Shown: positions 35,317 to 44,611 of the stretch, in pieces
Layout: every line of letters starts with the position of its first letter
How positions within the stretch are numbered: the stretch's first letter is position 1
Assembly (NCBI GenBank): GCA_021806165.1
Contig: JAJZXY010000006.1
Location: 34,295 to 98,294 of the forward strand
From: Thermoplasmata archaeon
GTDB taxonomy: Archaea > Thermoplasmatota > Thermoplasmata > Sysuiplasmatales > Sysuiplasmataceae
Length of the DNA stretch: 64,000 nt
Direction of reading: 5' to 3'
Notes under the pieces: model-generated
Told to the model about the DNA's origin: nothing
Seen by the model: only the letters and a program-made list of their open reading frames with translations
The model's database searches: none
Made by a program: the position numbers and the translations under genes

Positions 35317-35416
35317 GCCGGGGTAGCTCAGACTGGCGGAGCGTCGGACTCATAGGGAACCCGGTGCTTTGTCTTGAGATATCCGAAGGCCGCGGGTTCA
35401 AATCCCGTCCCCGGCA
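35317..35416 (+). tRNA. tRNA-Met (CAT), elongator, with intron
   Basis: Acceptor GCCGGGG/CCCCGGC pairs fully, discriminator A at 35416, D stem GCTC/GAGC, anticodon stem TCGGA (35344-35348) with TCCGA (35382-35386), T arm GCGGG/CCCGT. G1-C72 and the sequence pattern mark the elongator, not initiator. A 26-nt intron occupies 35355-35380 after position 37. CTCA (35349-35352) pairs with TGAG (35375-35378), flanked by 3-nt bulges TAG and ATA cut after their second base: a textbook bulge-helix-bulge. Confidence 0.93.
35355..35380 (+). other. tRNA-Met intron (bulge-helix-bulge)
   Basis: 26 nt between tRNA positions 37 and 38, the canonical site. The splice bulges are 35353-35355 and 35379-35381, separated by the 4-bp helix CTCA/TGAG. 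It should be cut by the archaeal splicing endonuclease. Short GGA/TCT pairing continues the inner helix. Confidence 0.9.
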
Positions 35417-35473
35417 CTCAACCCAGGGCGGGGAGAAACCTCTCGTTCTTCCCTCTGTACCGCGCAACTGCCC

Positions 35474-36538
35474 TCAGGACACACCTTTCAGCGTCAGACC
35501 GAGTCCCGGACCTGCCGCTGTATGCATACCTGCATTGAGCACTGCGCCTCCCTCCGCCACGTCCCTTGTAAGTGAATAGCAGCCGTCCAGATCAGTGTAA
35601 TTGACGATTCTTCTGGCGAGCGCCACGTGGACGGCCGCAGTGATACCAACCTTTGTCTCCACAGTGCATCCAATCATAACGGGCATGCCTGCAGACTCCG
35701 CAATGTCAATCACTCTCAGTCCCCTCGTAATGCCTCCAGCCTTCACCAGTTTCAGGTTGAGCATGTCAGCCGCTTCCATGCGGACAATCCTGAGCGCATC
35801 CCCCGGCCCATGCACTGATTCATCGGCCATTACAGGAATCTGGCTCCTGTCCCTTACGTATTTCAGCCCCTCAAGATCGGAGGCCTTCACAGGCTGCTCA
35901 AGAAAATCCACCTCGAACTTGTGTATGCTTGATGAGAGCTCCAGCGCCTTCTTCGGTGTGTATGACTGGTTGAAATCCACACAGACGGTCACCTCGCTTC
36001 CTCCCATCTGCCTGGCCTTCTTCACACACTCATAGTCATCCTGAAGTCCCCTGCCGAGTTTTACCTTCAGGGAGCGCACACCCATGCCCAGGTACTCGGA
36101 AATCTGCTCCTCTGCCTCCTCCACCGAACCCAGATCCACGGTGAATGAAGTCTCCACCTTCTCCCTGTAGCCCCCGAGCATGCTGCTAAGGGGAAGATTC
36201 GCCTTCCTCCCTATTATGTCCCAGATGGCTGTGTCTACCGCGCACTTTGCACCGTAGGAGCCGATGGCCTCCCTTTCCATCATTTCCCAGATTGCCTCCA
36301 TCCTCAGCTCGTCCATCCCTGCAAGCTTCTGCTTCATCATATCCAGGAAGGACCCTATTGAACCTGCAGTTTCACCGGTAATGCGCCTGGCGGGTATGGC
36401 CTCTCCCCATCCCTCGAATCCTTCGACCGTCCTGATCCTTACAAGAAATCCGCCGTAAGCGGACGTGCTACCGAGGAATGTCCTGAAGACCCTCTTCAGA
36501 GGAATGCTGGTCTCAAAGTAATCAATGCTTTCAATCAT
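35474..36538 (-). CDS. Enolase-superfamily racemase/epimerase (dipeptide epimerase-like)
   Basis: 354 residues of the muconate-lactonising-enzyme subgroup. The N-terminal capping domain is followed by the barrel with KVKLG (the KxK acid/base lysines), VDFNQ (Asp metal ligand), FLEQPV (Glu), MADESV (Asp) and NLKLVKAGG (the opposite-face Lys). This residue set is typical of L-Ala-D/L-Glu epimerases and related dipeptide epimerases, but substrate cannot be assigned by eye; o-succinylbenzoate synthase and N-acylamino-acid racemase share it. It is convergent with tRNA-Met and 81 bp from the GH31 gene end on the same strand. Confidence 0.85.
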   Translation of the reverse strand: MIESIDYFETSIPLKRVFRTFLGSTSAYGGFLVRIRTVEGFEGWGEAIPARRITGETAGSIGSFLDMMKQKLAGMDELRMEAIWEMMEREAIGSYGAKCAVDTAIWDIIGRKANLPLSSMLGGYREKVETSFTVDLGSVEEAEEQISEYLGMGVRSLKVKLGRGLQDDYECVKKARQMGGSEVTVCVDFNQSYTPKKALELSSSIHKFEVDFLEQPVKASDLEGLKYVRDRSQIPVMADESVHGPGDALRIVRMEAADMLNLKLVKAGGITRGLRVIDIAESAGMPVMIGCTVETKVGITAAVHVALARRIVNYTDLDGCYSLTRDVAEGGAVLNAGMHTAAGPGLGLTLKGVS

Positions 36539-36600
36539 TATACCGCAGCCGCTGAAACGGCAGTGAGTTAAATCAACCTTTCCGGAAGTTCAGGCACGGT

Positions 36601-36636
36601 ATCACTGCACGGCACGGCATCACTGCACGGCACGGT
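36601..36636. repeat. 18-bp tandem repeat across the GH31 stop codon
   Basis: Two copies of ATCACTGCACGGCACGGY (36601-36618 and 36619-36636), preceded by a partial third copy (GGCACGGT, 36593-36600). The GH31 stop codon, TGA on the minus strand, lies at 36620-36622 within the second copy, so the last five codons come from repeat sequence. The 18-bp unit keeps frame. Confidence 0.9.
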
Positions 36637-38686
36637 GGTTACTGTTTCTTTGCTTCGAGCCTGCATGCTTCCTGCTTGAGCCGGCCCTGGAGAGGACACT
36701 GACTCTTCTGAAACCCCTGCCGGCAACCCTGGTCCTTCCATTTTCGCTCAGGCAGCCTGTCATTTTGCCGTCCATGCTGCACCTCCCCCCTTCAATGCCA
36801 AGGAAAGTGACCTCCCCCTCCTCAACTGTATGTCCGGCATCGAAGCCGGTTGCGTCCGATTTCAGCAGTCGCTCCTTTCCATCGAACATATGGAACTCCC
36901 CGCTGCCATATGCCAGGTAGGCATTGCCGCTCATCGGTATGACGCTTCCCCGCCTGATGAATATGCTGTCCCCCTCCCCCCTTCTGAACCAGCCGGGTCC
37001 CGTCAACTCCGCCCCCTCGTAAAGAGAGAACCATCTGCCCTCCGGCAGGTAGACATCCCTTCCGCTCTCACCCTTCTCAAGCAGTGGTGCATAAAGCAGT
37101 GAGCGACCCGCCATGTACTCGTCGTTTATGCTGTATGCAGTCCTGTCGTTCTGGAACTCGTAGCACAGGGGTCTTGCAACAGGATGCCCTGTCCTGTGCG
37201 CCTCATAGGCAAGCGAATAGAGGTACGGCATGAACATGTATCTTGTGGACACCGCATCTGCGGCCATCTTCCTGAATCGTTCAGGAAGCAGGTAGAGCTC
37301 CTGGTCAGACCCATCTTTCGCCTTGTGGTTCCTGAAAACAGGGAAAAATAGGGCCATCTGGTAGTACCTTGCAAGCAGCTCTCCCTCAGTCCTCCCGGCG
37401 AATCCACCGAGATCGCACCCGGCGAAAGGTATGCCTGATATGCCCATGCTGGTGACAATTGGTATCTGAAGCCTGAGGTCGTCCCACGAGGAGATGTTGT
37501 CACCTGTCCAAATTGCGGCATACTTCTGTATGCCGGCATAGCCTGATCTTGAGAGTATGAACGGTTCTTCAACAACCTCCTTCATTGCCTCGTAGGTTGC
37601 GCGCACCTCCATAAATCCATATGCATTGTGTACACTCCCGTGTTTCACCCTCTCGCCGCGGTAGGAATGCACCGCATCCTCGGGTATTGTTTTCGTCTCG
37701 CTGAACACACTCGGTTCGTTCATGTCGAGCCAGAGGCCGTCAAGGCTGTTTTCGGTGACGAACGACTTCACCATCCGCTTCCAGTGGTCAACGGCTTCAT
37801 CCCTGAAGAAGTCTGGAAAAGCGCACAGCCCGGGCCACACCCTGCCAAGGTAGAGTTCCCTGTCCCCGGTCTCCACATAGCCGCCGACACCCTTTTCAAA
37901 ATGCCTGTACCCCTGCTCCGCCTTCAGTCCCGGGTCGATTATGGCAACAGCCCTGATCCCCTTCCTGTGCAGACTTTCAACCATCCCCTTCGGATCCCTG
38001 AATATTTTGCTGTTCCAGGTAAACAGCTTGAAACCATCCATGTAGTCTATGTCAAGATAGATTGCTGAGACGGGGACCGACCTGGCGTACTCCCCGGCCA
38101 CCTTCAGCACATAGCTTTCAGGATAGTAGCTGTACCTGGAAATCTGGTGGCCCAGACTCCACTCGGGCGGCATGAAGGGCATACCTGTGAGGCCCACAAA
38201 CTGTTCAACTACCTCCTCAATGGTGCTGCCCTCGAATATGTATATCTCAGCGTGTTTCTCAGGGATTTTTACAAGCACCTGATCATATTCGCTCACGCCC
38301 ACATCAAACACCACTTCTGAAGTCGAGTTGACAAAATAACCTGCGACCTTCTCCCTGACCGATATGAAGAAAGGTATGGATGTGTAGATGGGGTCATCAC
38401 CGCGCCTGTATCCACCAGGGTCTGTATTCCACATCCGGAGCACAAGCCTTCTCCGCTCAATGTCGAACGCCTTTTCGCCGAAACCTATCACATGCTCATA
38501 GGTGTCAAGCTCCTTCCTGAGCGCCAATCCCCACTCCTCCTCGCTTATCGCCACCCTTCCGCAGGAAGTGCCTATCTCCCGTCCTCCTCTTCTCTCCACC
38601 CCCTTGAAAGAGTACTCAATGACAGGTGTCCGCCTGTTGACAGTAATCCTTCTTGCCTTCCCCTTTCCAGTTATCCCTACCTTCAA
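36620..38686 (-). CDS. GH31 alpha-glucosidase
   Basis: 688 residues. N-terminal beta-sandwich (~1-160), then the catalytic barrel with MPPEWSLGHQISRYSYYP, LDIDYMDGF, the nucleophile Asp321 in WLDMNEPS, and the acid/base Asp in WTGDNISSWDDL. Likely a cytoplasmic exo-acting alpha-glucosidase releasing glucose from maltose, maltooligosaccharides or glucan ends; there is no signal peptide. The start is TTG at 38686 with GGGAG 10 nt upstream. It diverges from glgB across a 157-bp spacer and probably feeds on the glucan handled by the neighbouring cluster. Confidence 0.93.
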   Translation of the reverse strand: MKVGITGKGKARRITVNRRTPVIEYSFKGVERRGGREIGTSCGRVAISEEEWGLALRKELDTYEHVIGFGEKAFDIERRRLVLRMWNTDPGGYRRGDDPIYTSIPFFISVREKVAGYFVNSTSEVVFDVGVSEYDQVLVKIPEKHAEIYIFEGSTIEEVVEQFVGLTGMPFMPPEWSLGHQISRYSYYPESYVLKVAGEYARSVPVSAIYLDIDYMDGFKLFTWNSKIFRDPKGMVESLHRKGIRAVAIIDPGLKAEQGYRHFEKGVGGYVETGDRELYLGRVWPGLCAFPDFFRDEAVDHWKRMVKSFVTENSLDGLWLDMNEPSVFSETKTIPEDAVHSYRGERVKHGSVHNAYGFMEVRATYEAMKEVVEEPFILSRSGYAGIQKYAAIWTGDNISSWDDLRLQIPIVTSMGISGIPFAGCDLGGFAGRTEGELLARYYQMALFFPVFRNHKAKDGSDQELYLLPERFRKMAADAVSTRYMFMPYLYSLAYEAHRTGHPVARPLCYEFQNDRTAYSINDEYMAGRSLLYAPLLEKGESGRDVYLPEGRWFSLYEGAELTGPGWFRRGEGDSIFIRRGSVIPMSGNAYLAYGSGEFHMFDGKERLLKSDATGFDAGHTVEEGEVTFLGIEGGRCSMDGKMTGCLSENGRTRVAGRGFRRVSVLSRAGSSRKHAGSKQRNSNHRAVQ

Positions 38687-38849
38687 GCATCACAACTCCC
38701 TGAGGACCAGTGTGCTGCTAAACTTCAGGTATTAGTTAGCGTTTGTGCTGCGGCGCAATTCAGCATTCGGGTCTGTAAATCGAAAAGAAACTTATTTCTG
38801 AACCCCTCTACTCCTTCAGGCCGAGTAGAAGAAGAAGGGAAGATTGCAG

Positions 38850-41015
38850 ATGAATTCGAATTCAAGAAACGTTGAACATTTCGAGGAAGCCGATCCGTAC
38901 GCCATCCTGGGTTATGACGGAGGAAGCGGCACGATGAGGTGCTTCCTCCCGCTTGCGCGCAGGGCCTGGGTAGAGGCTGAGGACGGGTCCAAGCTGGCCG
39001 ACCTTGAAAAGGTATCCGAGGCCGGCTACTTCACGGCTGAAATGGGGAGGCCTGAGGGCCACTATTCCATTGCCTTTGCCGACGCCTCGGGCTACGTCGA
39101 CAGGAAGCGCGACCCCTACCAGTTCCCACCGTCACTATCAGAGTATGAGATTTACCTGTTCAGGAAGGGTGAACTCCTGAAGAGCTACGAGACTCTAGGT
39201 GCACATCCAGTGACCAGGGAGGGTGTCAGGGGTACCAGGTTTGTGGTCTGGGCGCCGAATGCGTCCGCTGTTTCGGTCGTGGGCAATTTCAATCACTGGA
39301 CGGCAGGTGCCCACCCGATGGGCAACGTGCAGTCCTCCGGAATATGGGAGCTGTTCATACCGGATGTGGGAGTCGATGAAATCTACAAGTTTGCCATTCG
39401 CTCCAGCCTCGACGGCAGTGTCCGGGTCAAGACTGATCCGTATGCCTACAGGACGGAGATGCGACCCAGGACGGGATCCGTGGTCGCCGACCTCTCATTC
39501 AGCTGGACTGACGATGCCTGGATGGCACAGAGGGGAAAGGGGGACGCGGTCGCATCACCTGTTTCTGTTTATGAAGTGCATTTGGGCTCCTGGAGAAGAA
39601 ACCAGGACGGTTCATTCATGAACTACAGGGAGGTGGGAAGGCAGCTTATTGAGTATGCCGTCAGGCTGGGATTCACGCATATCGAACTCATGCCTGTTAT
39701 GGAGCATCCGCTCGATGCATCATGGGGCTATCAGGTTGTCAATTACTATTCGCCCACTTCGAGGTATGGCCTCCCATCAGACTTCATGTGGTTCGTGAAT
39801 GAATGCCACAGGAAGGGCCTCGGGGTAATCCTGGACTGGGTTCCTGCTCACTTCCCTGACGACGAGTTCGGCCTCTCATCCTACGACGGCACCCACCTTT
39901 TCGACCACCAGGATCCGAGGAAGGGCAGGCACCCTGACTGGGGAACCAACGTTTTCAATTACGGGAGAAACGAAGTAAGGAATTTCCTTCTCAGCAATGC
40001 GCTTTTCTGGCTGGGTTGCTACCACGCAGACGGGCTGCGCATCGACGCCGTGACATCTATGCTCTATCTCGACTATTCAAGGAAGGAGGGGGAATGGATT
40101 CCAAACCAGTACGGCGGGCGGGAGAACCTTGAGGCAATAGAATTCATCAGGTCGCTCAACAGGGCGGTTCACGAACTTTTCCCCGGGGCGCTTACAATAG
40201 CAGAGGAATCCACAGCCTGGGGGGGTGTAACCAGCAGGACTGAATATGGAGGGCTCGGATTCGATTTCAAATGGAATATGGGGTGGATGCATGACACGCT
40301 CGAATATTTCTCCAGGGATCCGGTACACAGGAGATATCACCAGCGCAACCTGACATTCTCAGTCTGGTATGCATTCAGCGAGAAGTTCATGCTGCCATTC
40401 TCCCATGATGAAATAGTCCATGGCAAGGGATCGCTGCTTTCAAAGATGCCTGGCGACTACTGGCAGAAATTTGCCAACCTGAGGCTCTGCCTCGCCTATA
40501 TGTTCGCAAGCCCGGGAAAGAAGCTTCTCTTCATGGGGATGGAGATGGCCCAGTGGAACGAGTGGAGTGAGGAAAGGCAGCTTGACTGGCAGCTTCTGGA
40601 TTTTCCTGCTCACAGCAGGATATCCCTGCTTGTCGGGGATCTCAACAGGATTTACAGGGGACACAGGGAGATGCACGAGCTCGATTGTGAACCGCGCGGC
40701 TTCGAATGGATTGATTTCAGCGATTCGGACAACAGCGTTATAAGCTTCCTCAGGCGTTCCACCGACGGCAGGGCTCTCCTGTTTGTATTCAACATGACAC
40801 CTGTTCCCAGGAAAGGATACAGGATCGGCGTGCCCTGGAAGGGGAGATACAGGGAGATGCTCAACACTGATTCGGAAGCATACGGCGGGAGCGGCGTGGG
40901 GAACTACGGCTCGGTGTCCAGTGAGGAGGTGCCGATGCACGGGAGGGGACAGTCGGTTAGCCTGACGCTTCCACCGCTCGCGGCCGAGATATTCATTTTT
41001 GAAGGCGGGGTGTGA
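38850..41015 (+). CDS. glgB: 1,4-alpha-glucan branching enzyme
   Basis: 721 residues from ATG 38850. N1 domain (~1-105), CBM48 (~110-220: FVVWAPNASAVSVVGNFN), then the GH13_9 barrel with the nucleophile Asp399 in GLRIDAV, the acid/base Glu452 in IAEEST and SHDEIVHGKGS for the third carboxylate. It introduces alpha-1,6 branches into linear glucan. Two-domain N-terminus is the bacterial long type, common next to GlgE. First gene of the plus-strand cluster glgB-glgE-treS-mak-treX; GAAGGGAAGA lies 10-20 nt before the ATG. Confidence 0.96.
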   Translation: MNSNSRNVEHFEEADPYAILGYDGGSGTMRCFLPLARRAWVEAEDGSKLADLEKVSEAGYFTAEMGRPEGHYSIAFADASGYVDRKRDPYQFPPSLSEYEIYLFRKGELLKSYETLGAHPVTREGVRGTRFVVWAPNASAVSVVGNFNHWTAGAHPMGNVQSSGIWELFIPDVGVDEIYKFAIRSSLDGSVRVKTDPYAYRTEMRPRTGSVVADLSFSWTDDAWMAQRGKGDAVASPVSVYEVHLGSWRRNQDGSFMNYREVGRQLIEYAVRLGFTHIELMPVMEHPLDASWGYQVVNYYSPTSRYGLPSDFMWFVNECHRKGLGVILDWVPAHFPDDEFGLSSYDGTHLFDHQDPRKGRHPDWGTNVFNYGRNEVRNFLLSNALFWLGCYHADGLRIDAVTSMLYLDYSRKEGEWIPNQYGGRENLEAIEFIRSLNRAVHELFPGALTIAEESTAWGGVTSRTEYGGLGFDFKWNMGWMHDTLEYFSRDPVHRRYHQRNLTFSVWYAFSEKFMLPFSHDEIVHGKGSLLSKMPGDYWQKFANLRLCLAYMFASPGKKLLFMGMEMAQWNEWSEERQLDWQLLDFPAHSRISLLVGDLNRIYRGHREMHELDCEPRGFEWIDFSDSDNSVISFLRRSTDGRALLFVFNMTPVPRKGYRIGVPWKGRYREMLNTDSEAYGGSGVGNYGSVSSEEVPMHGRGQSVSLTLPPLAAEIFIFEGGV

Positions 41016-41039
41016 AGCCTGCCTCATTCTCCGGGCATC

Positions 41040-42950
41040 GTGATAAGTGATGTCCGTCCGCAGGTGGACTGCGGACGACACCCTGCCAAGCGCACGGTTG
41101 GCGATATTGTCGAAGTCTCTGCGGACATATTCATGCACGGCACAGACATCCTGTCTGCAGATGTGCTGTACAGGCGGGCAGGGGAAAGGGGCTGGTCAAG
41201 GAGTGCGATGAGGCAGGGCGACAACGACAGATGGACCGGTGCCTTCACGGCTGTGGAGAACACCACCTACCAGTACACGATAGAGGCATGGGTCGACACC
41301 TACTCCACATGGCTTGAGAAGCTGAAGAAGTGGCATCTCGCAGGCGAGGACACCACGCAGGATGTGAGGACTGGTGCCGAGCTCCTCAGGGAGTGCTCTT
41401 CCAGGGCGGGCGCCGATGCGGAGAAGTTGAAGGCAGCGGCAGCAAGGATGGAAGCCTCATCTCCGGACGAGGCGGTGCGGGTTGCATCTGACAGCCAGAC
41501 CGTGGAACTCGCGCTACGTAACCAGAGGAGGGAGGCTTCACGATTCAGAAAGGTGCTTGAAGTTGCGGTAGACAGGCGCATAGCTGGTTTTGCCGCTTGG
41601 TACGAGCTCTTCCCGCGGTCACAGTCACCTCACCAGGGGAAGCACGGGACCTTCCTTGACTGCATTTCCCGTCTGGACGACATAGCAGGCATGGGATTCA
41701 ACGTCCTCTACCTTCCTCCAATACATCCGATAGGCGTAACCAGCAGGCGGGGCAGGAACGGTGCGCTGCATGCATCCCGTGACGATCCTGGGAGCCCGTG
41801 GGCGATAGGCTCGGCCGAAGGGGGACACAAGTCAATTCACAGGGAACTGGGCACAATGGATGATTTCCGCTTGCTGATGAAGAAGGCGGCGCAGAAGGGA
41901 ATCGAGGTTGCCATAGACATAGCATTCCAGTGCTCCCCCGACCACCCGTACGTCAGGGAGCATCCGGAATGGTTCTATCACAGGAGGGACGGGTCGATAA
42001 GGTACGCCGAGAATCCGCCGAAGAAGTATTTCGACATATACCCACTTGACTTCCGCAACAGCGACTGGAAGGCGCTCTGGGAAGAGCTGAAAAGTGTTTT
42101 CACCTTCTGGATTGACGCGGGAGTGAGGATATTCAGGGTGGACAATCCGCACACCAAGCCATTCGAGTTCTGGGAGTGGGTCATCGGGGAGATAAGGGGA
42201 AAGCATCCCGACGTAATATTCCTCTCCGAGGCGTTCACGCGGCCGAAGGTGATGTATGAGCTGTCAAAGCTCGGATTTTCACAGTCATACACCTACTTCA
42301 CCTGGAAAAACTTCAACTGGGAACTGGAGGAGTATTTTTCCGAAATCACGTCACCTGAAATTACCGACTTCTTCAGGCCAAACCTCTTTACCAACACACC
42401 GGACATACTTCCTTTCGTATTGCAGAACGGCGGGAGGCCTGCCTTCTTGATGCGGGCCCTGCTTGCGGCCACCCTCTCCCCGGTGTGGGGAATATACAGC
42501 GGATTTGAACTGTGTGAAAACGAGGCACTCCCCGGAAAGGAGGAGTACATGAACTCGGAAAAGTACGAGATCAGGCAGAGGGACTGGAACAGGGCCGGGA
42601 ATATAAAGGAGTTCATCAGCCGCCTGAACAGGGTGAGGGCTGAATGCCCGCAGCTGCAGGAATCCGGGGGACTCTCTTTCCATCCTGTGGGGAATCCCAA
42701 CATAGTCTTTTACACCCGCGCAGCCGTCAGGTCGGGCAGGCCGCTGATGGTTGTAGTCAACATAAACCCGTTCGATGCGCAGGATGCAGTGCTGCGCATT
42801 CCACTTGATGAATTGGGCCTCGTGAGGGACCAGGATTACGTCGTGAGGGATATGCTCACAGGCGAAGCGTTCAGGTGGCACGGAGAATATAATTACGTGA
42901 GACTTGTTCCCGGCGAGAGACCGGGCCACATATTCACGCTGGAAGGGTGA
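41040..42950 (+). CDS. glgE: Alpha-1,4-glucan:maltose-1-phosphate maltosyltransferase
   Basis: 636 residues of GH13_3. YELFPRS near 183, GFNVLYLPPIHPIG, PGSPWAIGSAEGGH and the nucleophile Asp368 in VRIFRVDNPHTKP with acid/base Glu397 in LSEAFTRPKVM are the GlgE hallmarks; the 29-residue spacing of the two carboxylates equals that of the characterised Streptomyces enzyme (from memory). GlgE extends alpha-1,4-glucan with maltosyl units from maltose-1-phosphate, releasing phosphate. Start is GTG at 41040, 24 bp after glgB, with no strong ribosome-binding site. Its donor is supplied by the maltokinase two genes downstream. Confidence 0.96.
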   Translation: MISDVRPQVDCGRHPAKRTVGDIVEVSADIFMHGTDILSADVLYRRAGERGWSRSAMRQGDNDRWTGAFTAVENTTYQYTIEAWVDTYSTWLEKLKKWHLAGEDTTQDVRTGAELLRECSSRAGADAEKLKAAAARMEASSPDEAVRVASDSQTVELALRNQRREASRFRKVLEVAVDRRIAGFAAWYELFPRSQSPHQGKHGTFLDCISRLDDIAGMGFNVLYLPPIHPIGVTSRRGRNGALHASRDDPGSPWAIGSAEGGHKSIHRELGTMDDFRLLMKKAAQKGIEVAIDIAFQCSPDHPYVREHPEWFYHRRDGSIRYAENPPKKYFDIYPLDFRNSDWKALWEELKSVFTFWIDAGVRIFRVDNPHTKPFEFWEWVIGEIRGKHPDVIFLSEAFTRPKVMYELSKLGFSQSYTYFTWKNFNWELEEYFSEITSPEITDFFRPNLFTNTPDILPFVLQNGGRPAFLMRALLAATLSPVWGIYSGFELCENEALPGKEEYMNSEKYEIRQRDWNRAGNIKEFISRLNRVRAECPQLQESGGLSFHPVGNPNIVFYTRAAVRSGRPLMVVVNINPFDAQDAVLRIPLDELGLVRDQDYVVRDMLTGEAFRWHGEYNYVRLVPGERPGHIFTLEG

Positions 42951-42955
42951 TTGGA

Positions 42956-44611
42956 GTGGAGGAACCGCTCTGGTTCAGGGATGCAATCTTCTACGAGATC
43001 CCAGTGAAATCCTTCTTCGACTCGAACGATGACGGCATTGGCGACCTGAATGGCGTAAGGATGAAACTCGACTATCTCAGGGGACTGGGTGTCGACTGCG
43101 TATGGCTTCTCCCGTTCTACAAGTCGCCCATGAAGGATGACGGATACGACATTTCAGACTACTACAGCATTCAGCCTGAATACGGCACCCTGGATGACTT
43201 CAAACTTCTGCTGACGGAGGCCCATTCGAAGGGCATGAAAGTCATAGCGGATCTCGTCATGAACCACTGTTCAGACCAGCACAGCTGGTTCAAGGACGCC
43301 TCTTCCAGCAGGGATTCGCCAAAGAGGGACTGGTTCGTATGGAGCGACGACGACACGAAGTACAGCGGTGTCAGAGTCATATTCACAGACACGGAGATTT
43401 CCAACTGGACGTGGGAGCCCAGGACCAAACAGTATTACTGGCACAGGTTTTACAGCCACCAGCCTGACCTGAACTATGACAACCCGGAGGTCAGGAAGGA
43501 GATGCGGAATGTGATACGCTACTGGCTGAAAATGGGGCTTGACGGCTTCAGGTGCGATGCAGTCCCTTATCTCTTCGAGCGCGAGGGGACATCATGTGAG
43601 AACCTTCCTGAAACGCACAGGTATTTCAAGCGCATCAGGAAGATGATGGAGGAGGAGTTCCCCGGAACGATTCTTCTGGCCGAGGCGAACCAGTGGCCCT
43701 CTGACGCAAAGGCATATTTCGGCAACCAGGATGAGTTCCACATGGCGTTCAACTTCCCGCTGATGCCAAGGATATTCATCGCACTGGCGAAGGAGGACGC
43801 CTATCCTATAATCAACATAGTCAAGGAGACAATACCGATACCTGAGAAGTGCGACTGGGGAATATTCCTTCGAAATCACGACGAACTCACGCTCGAGATG
43901 GTAACCAACGAGGAGCGCGACATAATGTATTCCGAATACGCAAAGCTCCCCAAGATGCGCCTGAACCTCGGCATAAGGAGGAGGCTTGCGCCTCTTCTGG
44001 ACAGCGACAGGGCCTCGCTTGAGCTTGTCCATGCGCTCATACTCTCCCTGCCGGGATCACCCATTCTCTATTACGGCGACGAGGTGGGCATGGGAGACAA
44101 CATCTACCTCGGTGACAGGAACGGGGTCAGGACGCCCATGCAGTGGTCGTATGACAGGAATGCAGGCTTCTCCAAGGCGGATGCCGAACAGCTCTATTCT
44201 CCCCCGGTGACCAGTCCGAATTTCCACTACGAGAGCAATAACGTCGAATCTGAAAACAGGCTCCCTTCATCCCTGCTCAACTGGGTCAGAAGGATGCTCG
44301 CCGTCAGGAGGAAGTATGCGCAGGTCATGGGAAGGGGAGAGATAAGGTTCCTGGAGCACAGGAACAAGCGTGTCCTCTCCTACGTCCGAAGTTACGGCGA
44401 CGAACACATGGTCTGCATCTTCAACCTCTCCAGAAAGCCGACATATCTGGAACTCTCGCTCCCGGAGTTTGCAGGGCTCAAACCCATCGAGGCAATAACC
44501 GACGCCCCTTTCCCCAGGATTGGCGAGCTTCCCTACTTCTTCACGCTTCACCCCCGGTCATTCTTCTGGTTGAGCCTGACAAAGCCCACGGGGAACGACG
44601 AGGTGGATTGA
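42956..44611 (+). CDS. treS: Trehalose synthase (maltose alpha-D-glucosyltransferase)
   Basis: 551 residues from GTG 42956, chosen because GGTGA (42946-42950) is 5 nt upstream; GTG 42947 has no room for one. GH13_16 features: WFRDAIFYEIPVKSFFDSNDDGIGD, nucleophile Asp201 in GFRCDAVPYLFEREGTSCENLPETH (two blocks), acid/base Glu243 in LAEANQWP and RNHDELTLEM. It interconverts maltose and trehalose without cofactor. No maltokinase is fused; the separate mak gene starts at the very next base after its stop, so the pair is tightly coupled. Confidence 0.96.
   Translation: MEEPLWFRDAIFYEIPVKSFFDSNDDGIGDLNGVRMKLDYLRGLGVDCVWLLPFYKSPMKDDGYDISDYYSIQPEYGTLDDFKLLLTEAHSKGMKVIADLVMNHCSDQHSWFKDASSSRDSPKRDWFVWSDDDTKYSGVRVIFTDTEISNWTWEPRTKQYYWHRFYSHQPDLNYDNPEVRKEMRNVIRYWLKMGLDGFRCDAVPYLFEREGTSCENLPETHRYFKRIRKMMEEEFPGTILLAEANQWPSDAKAYFGNQDEFHMAFNFPLMPRIFIALAKEDAYPIINIVKETIPIPEKCDWGIFLRNHDELTLEMVTNEERDIMYSEYAKLPKMRLNLGIRRRLAPLLDSDRASLELVHALILSLPGSPILYYGDEVGMGDNIYLGDRNGVRTPMQWSYDRNAGFSKADAEQLYSPPVTSPNFHYESNNVESENRLPSSLLNWVRRMLAVRRKYAQVMGRGEIRFLEHRNKRVLSYVRSYGDEHMVCIFNLSRKPTYLELSLPEFAGLKPIEAITDAPFPRIGELPYFFTLHPRSFFWLSLTKPTGNDEVD

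Noticed and set aside
42947..42955. treS start at GTG 42947
   Set aside because: No space for a ribosome-binding site; GTG 42956 has GGTGA at 5 nt.
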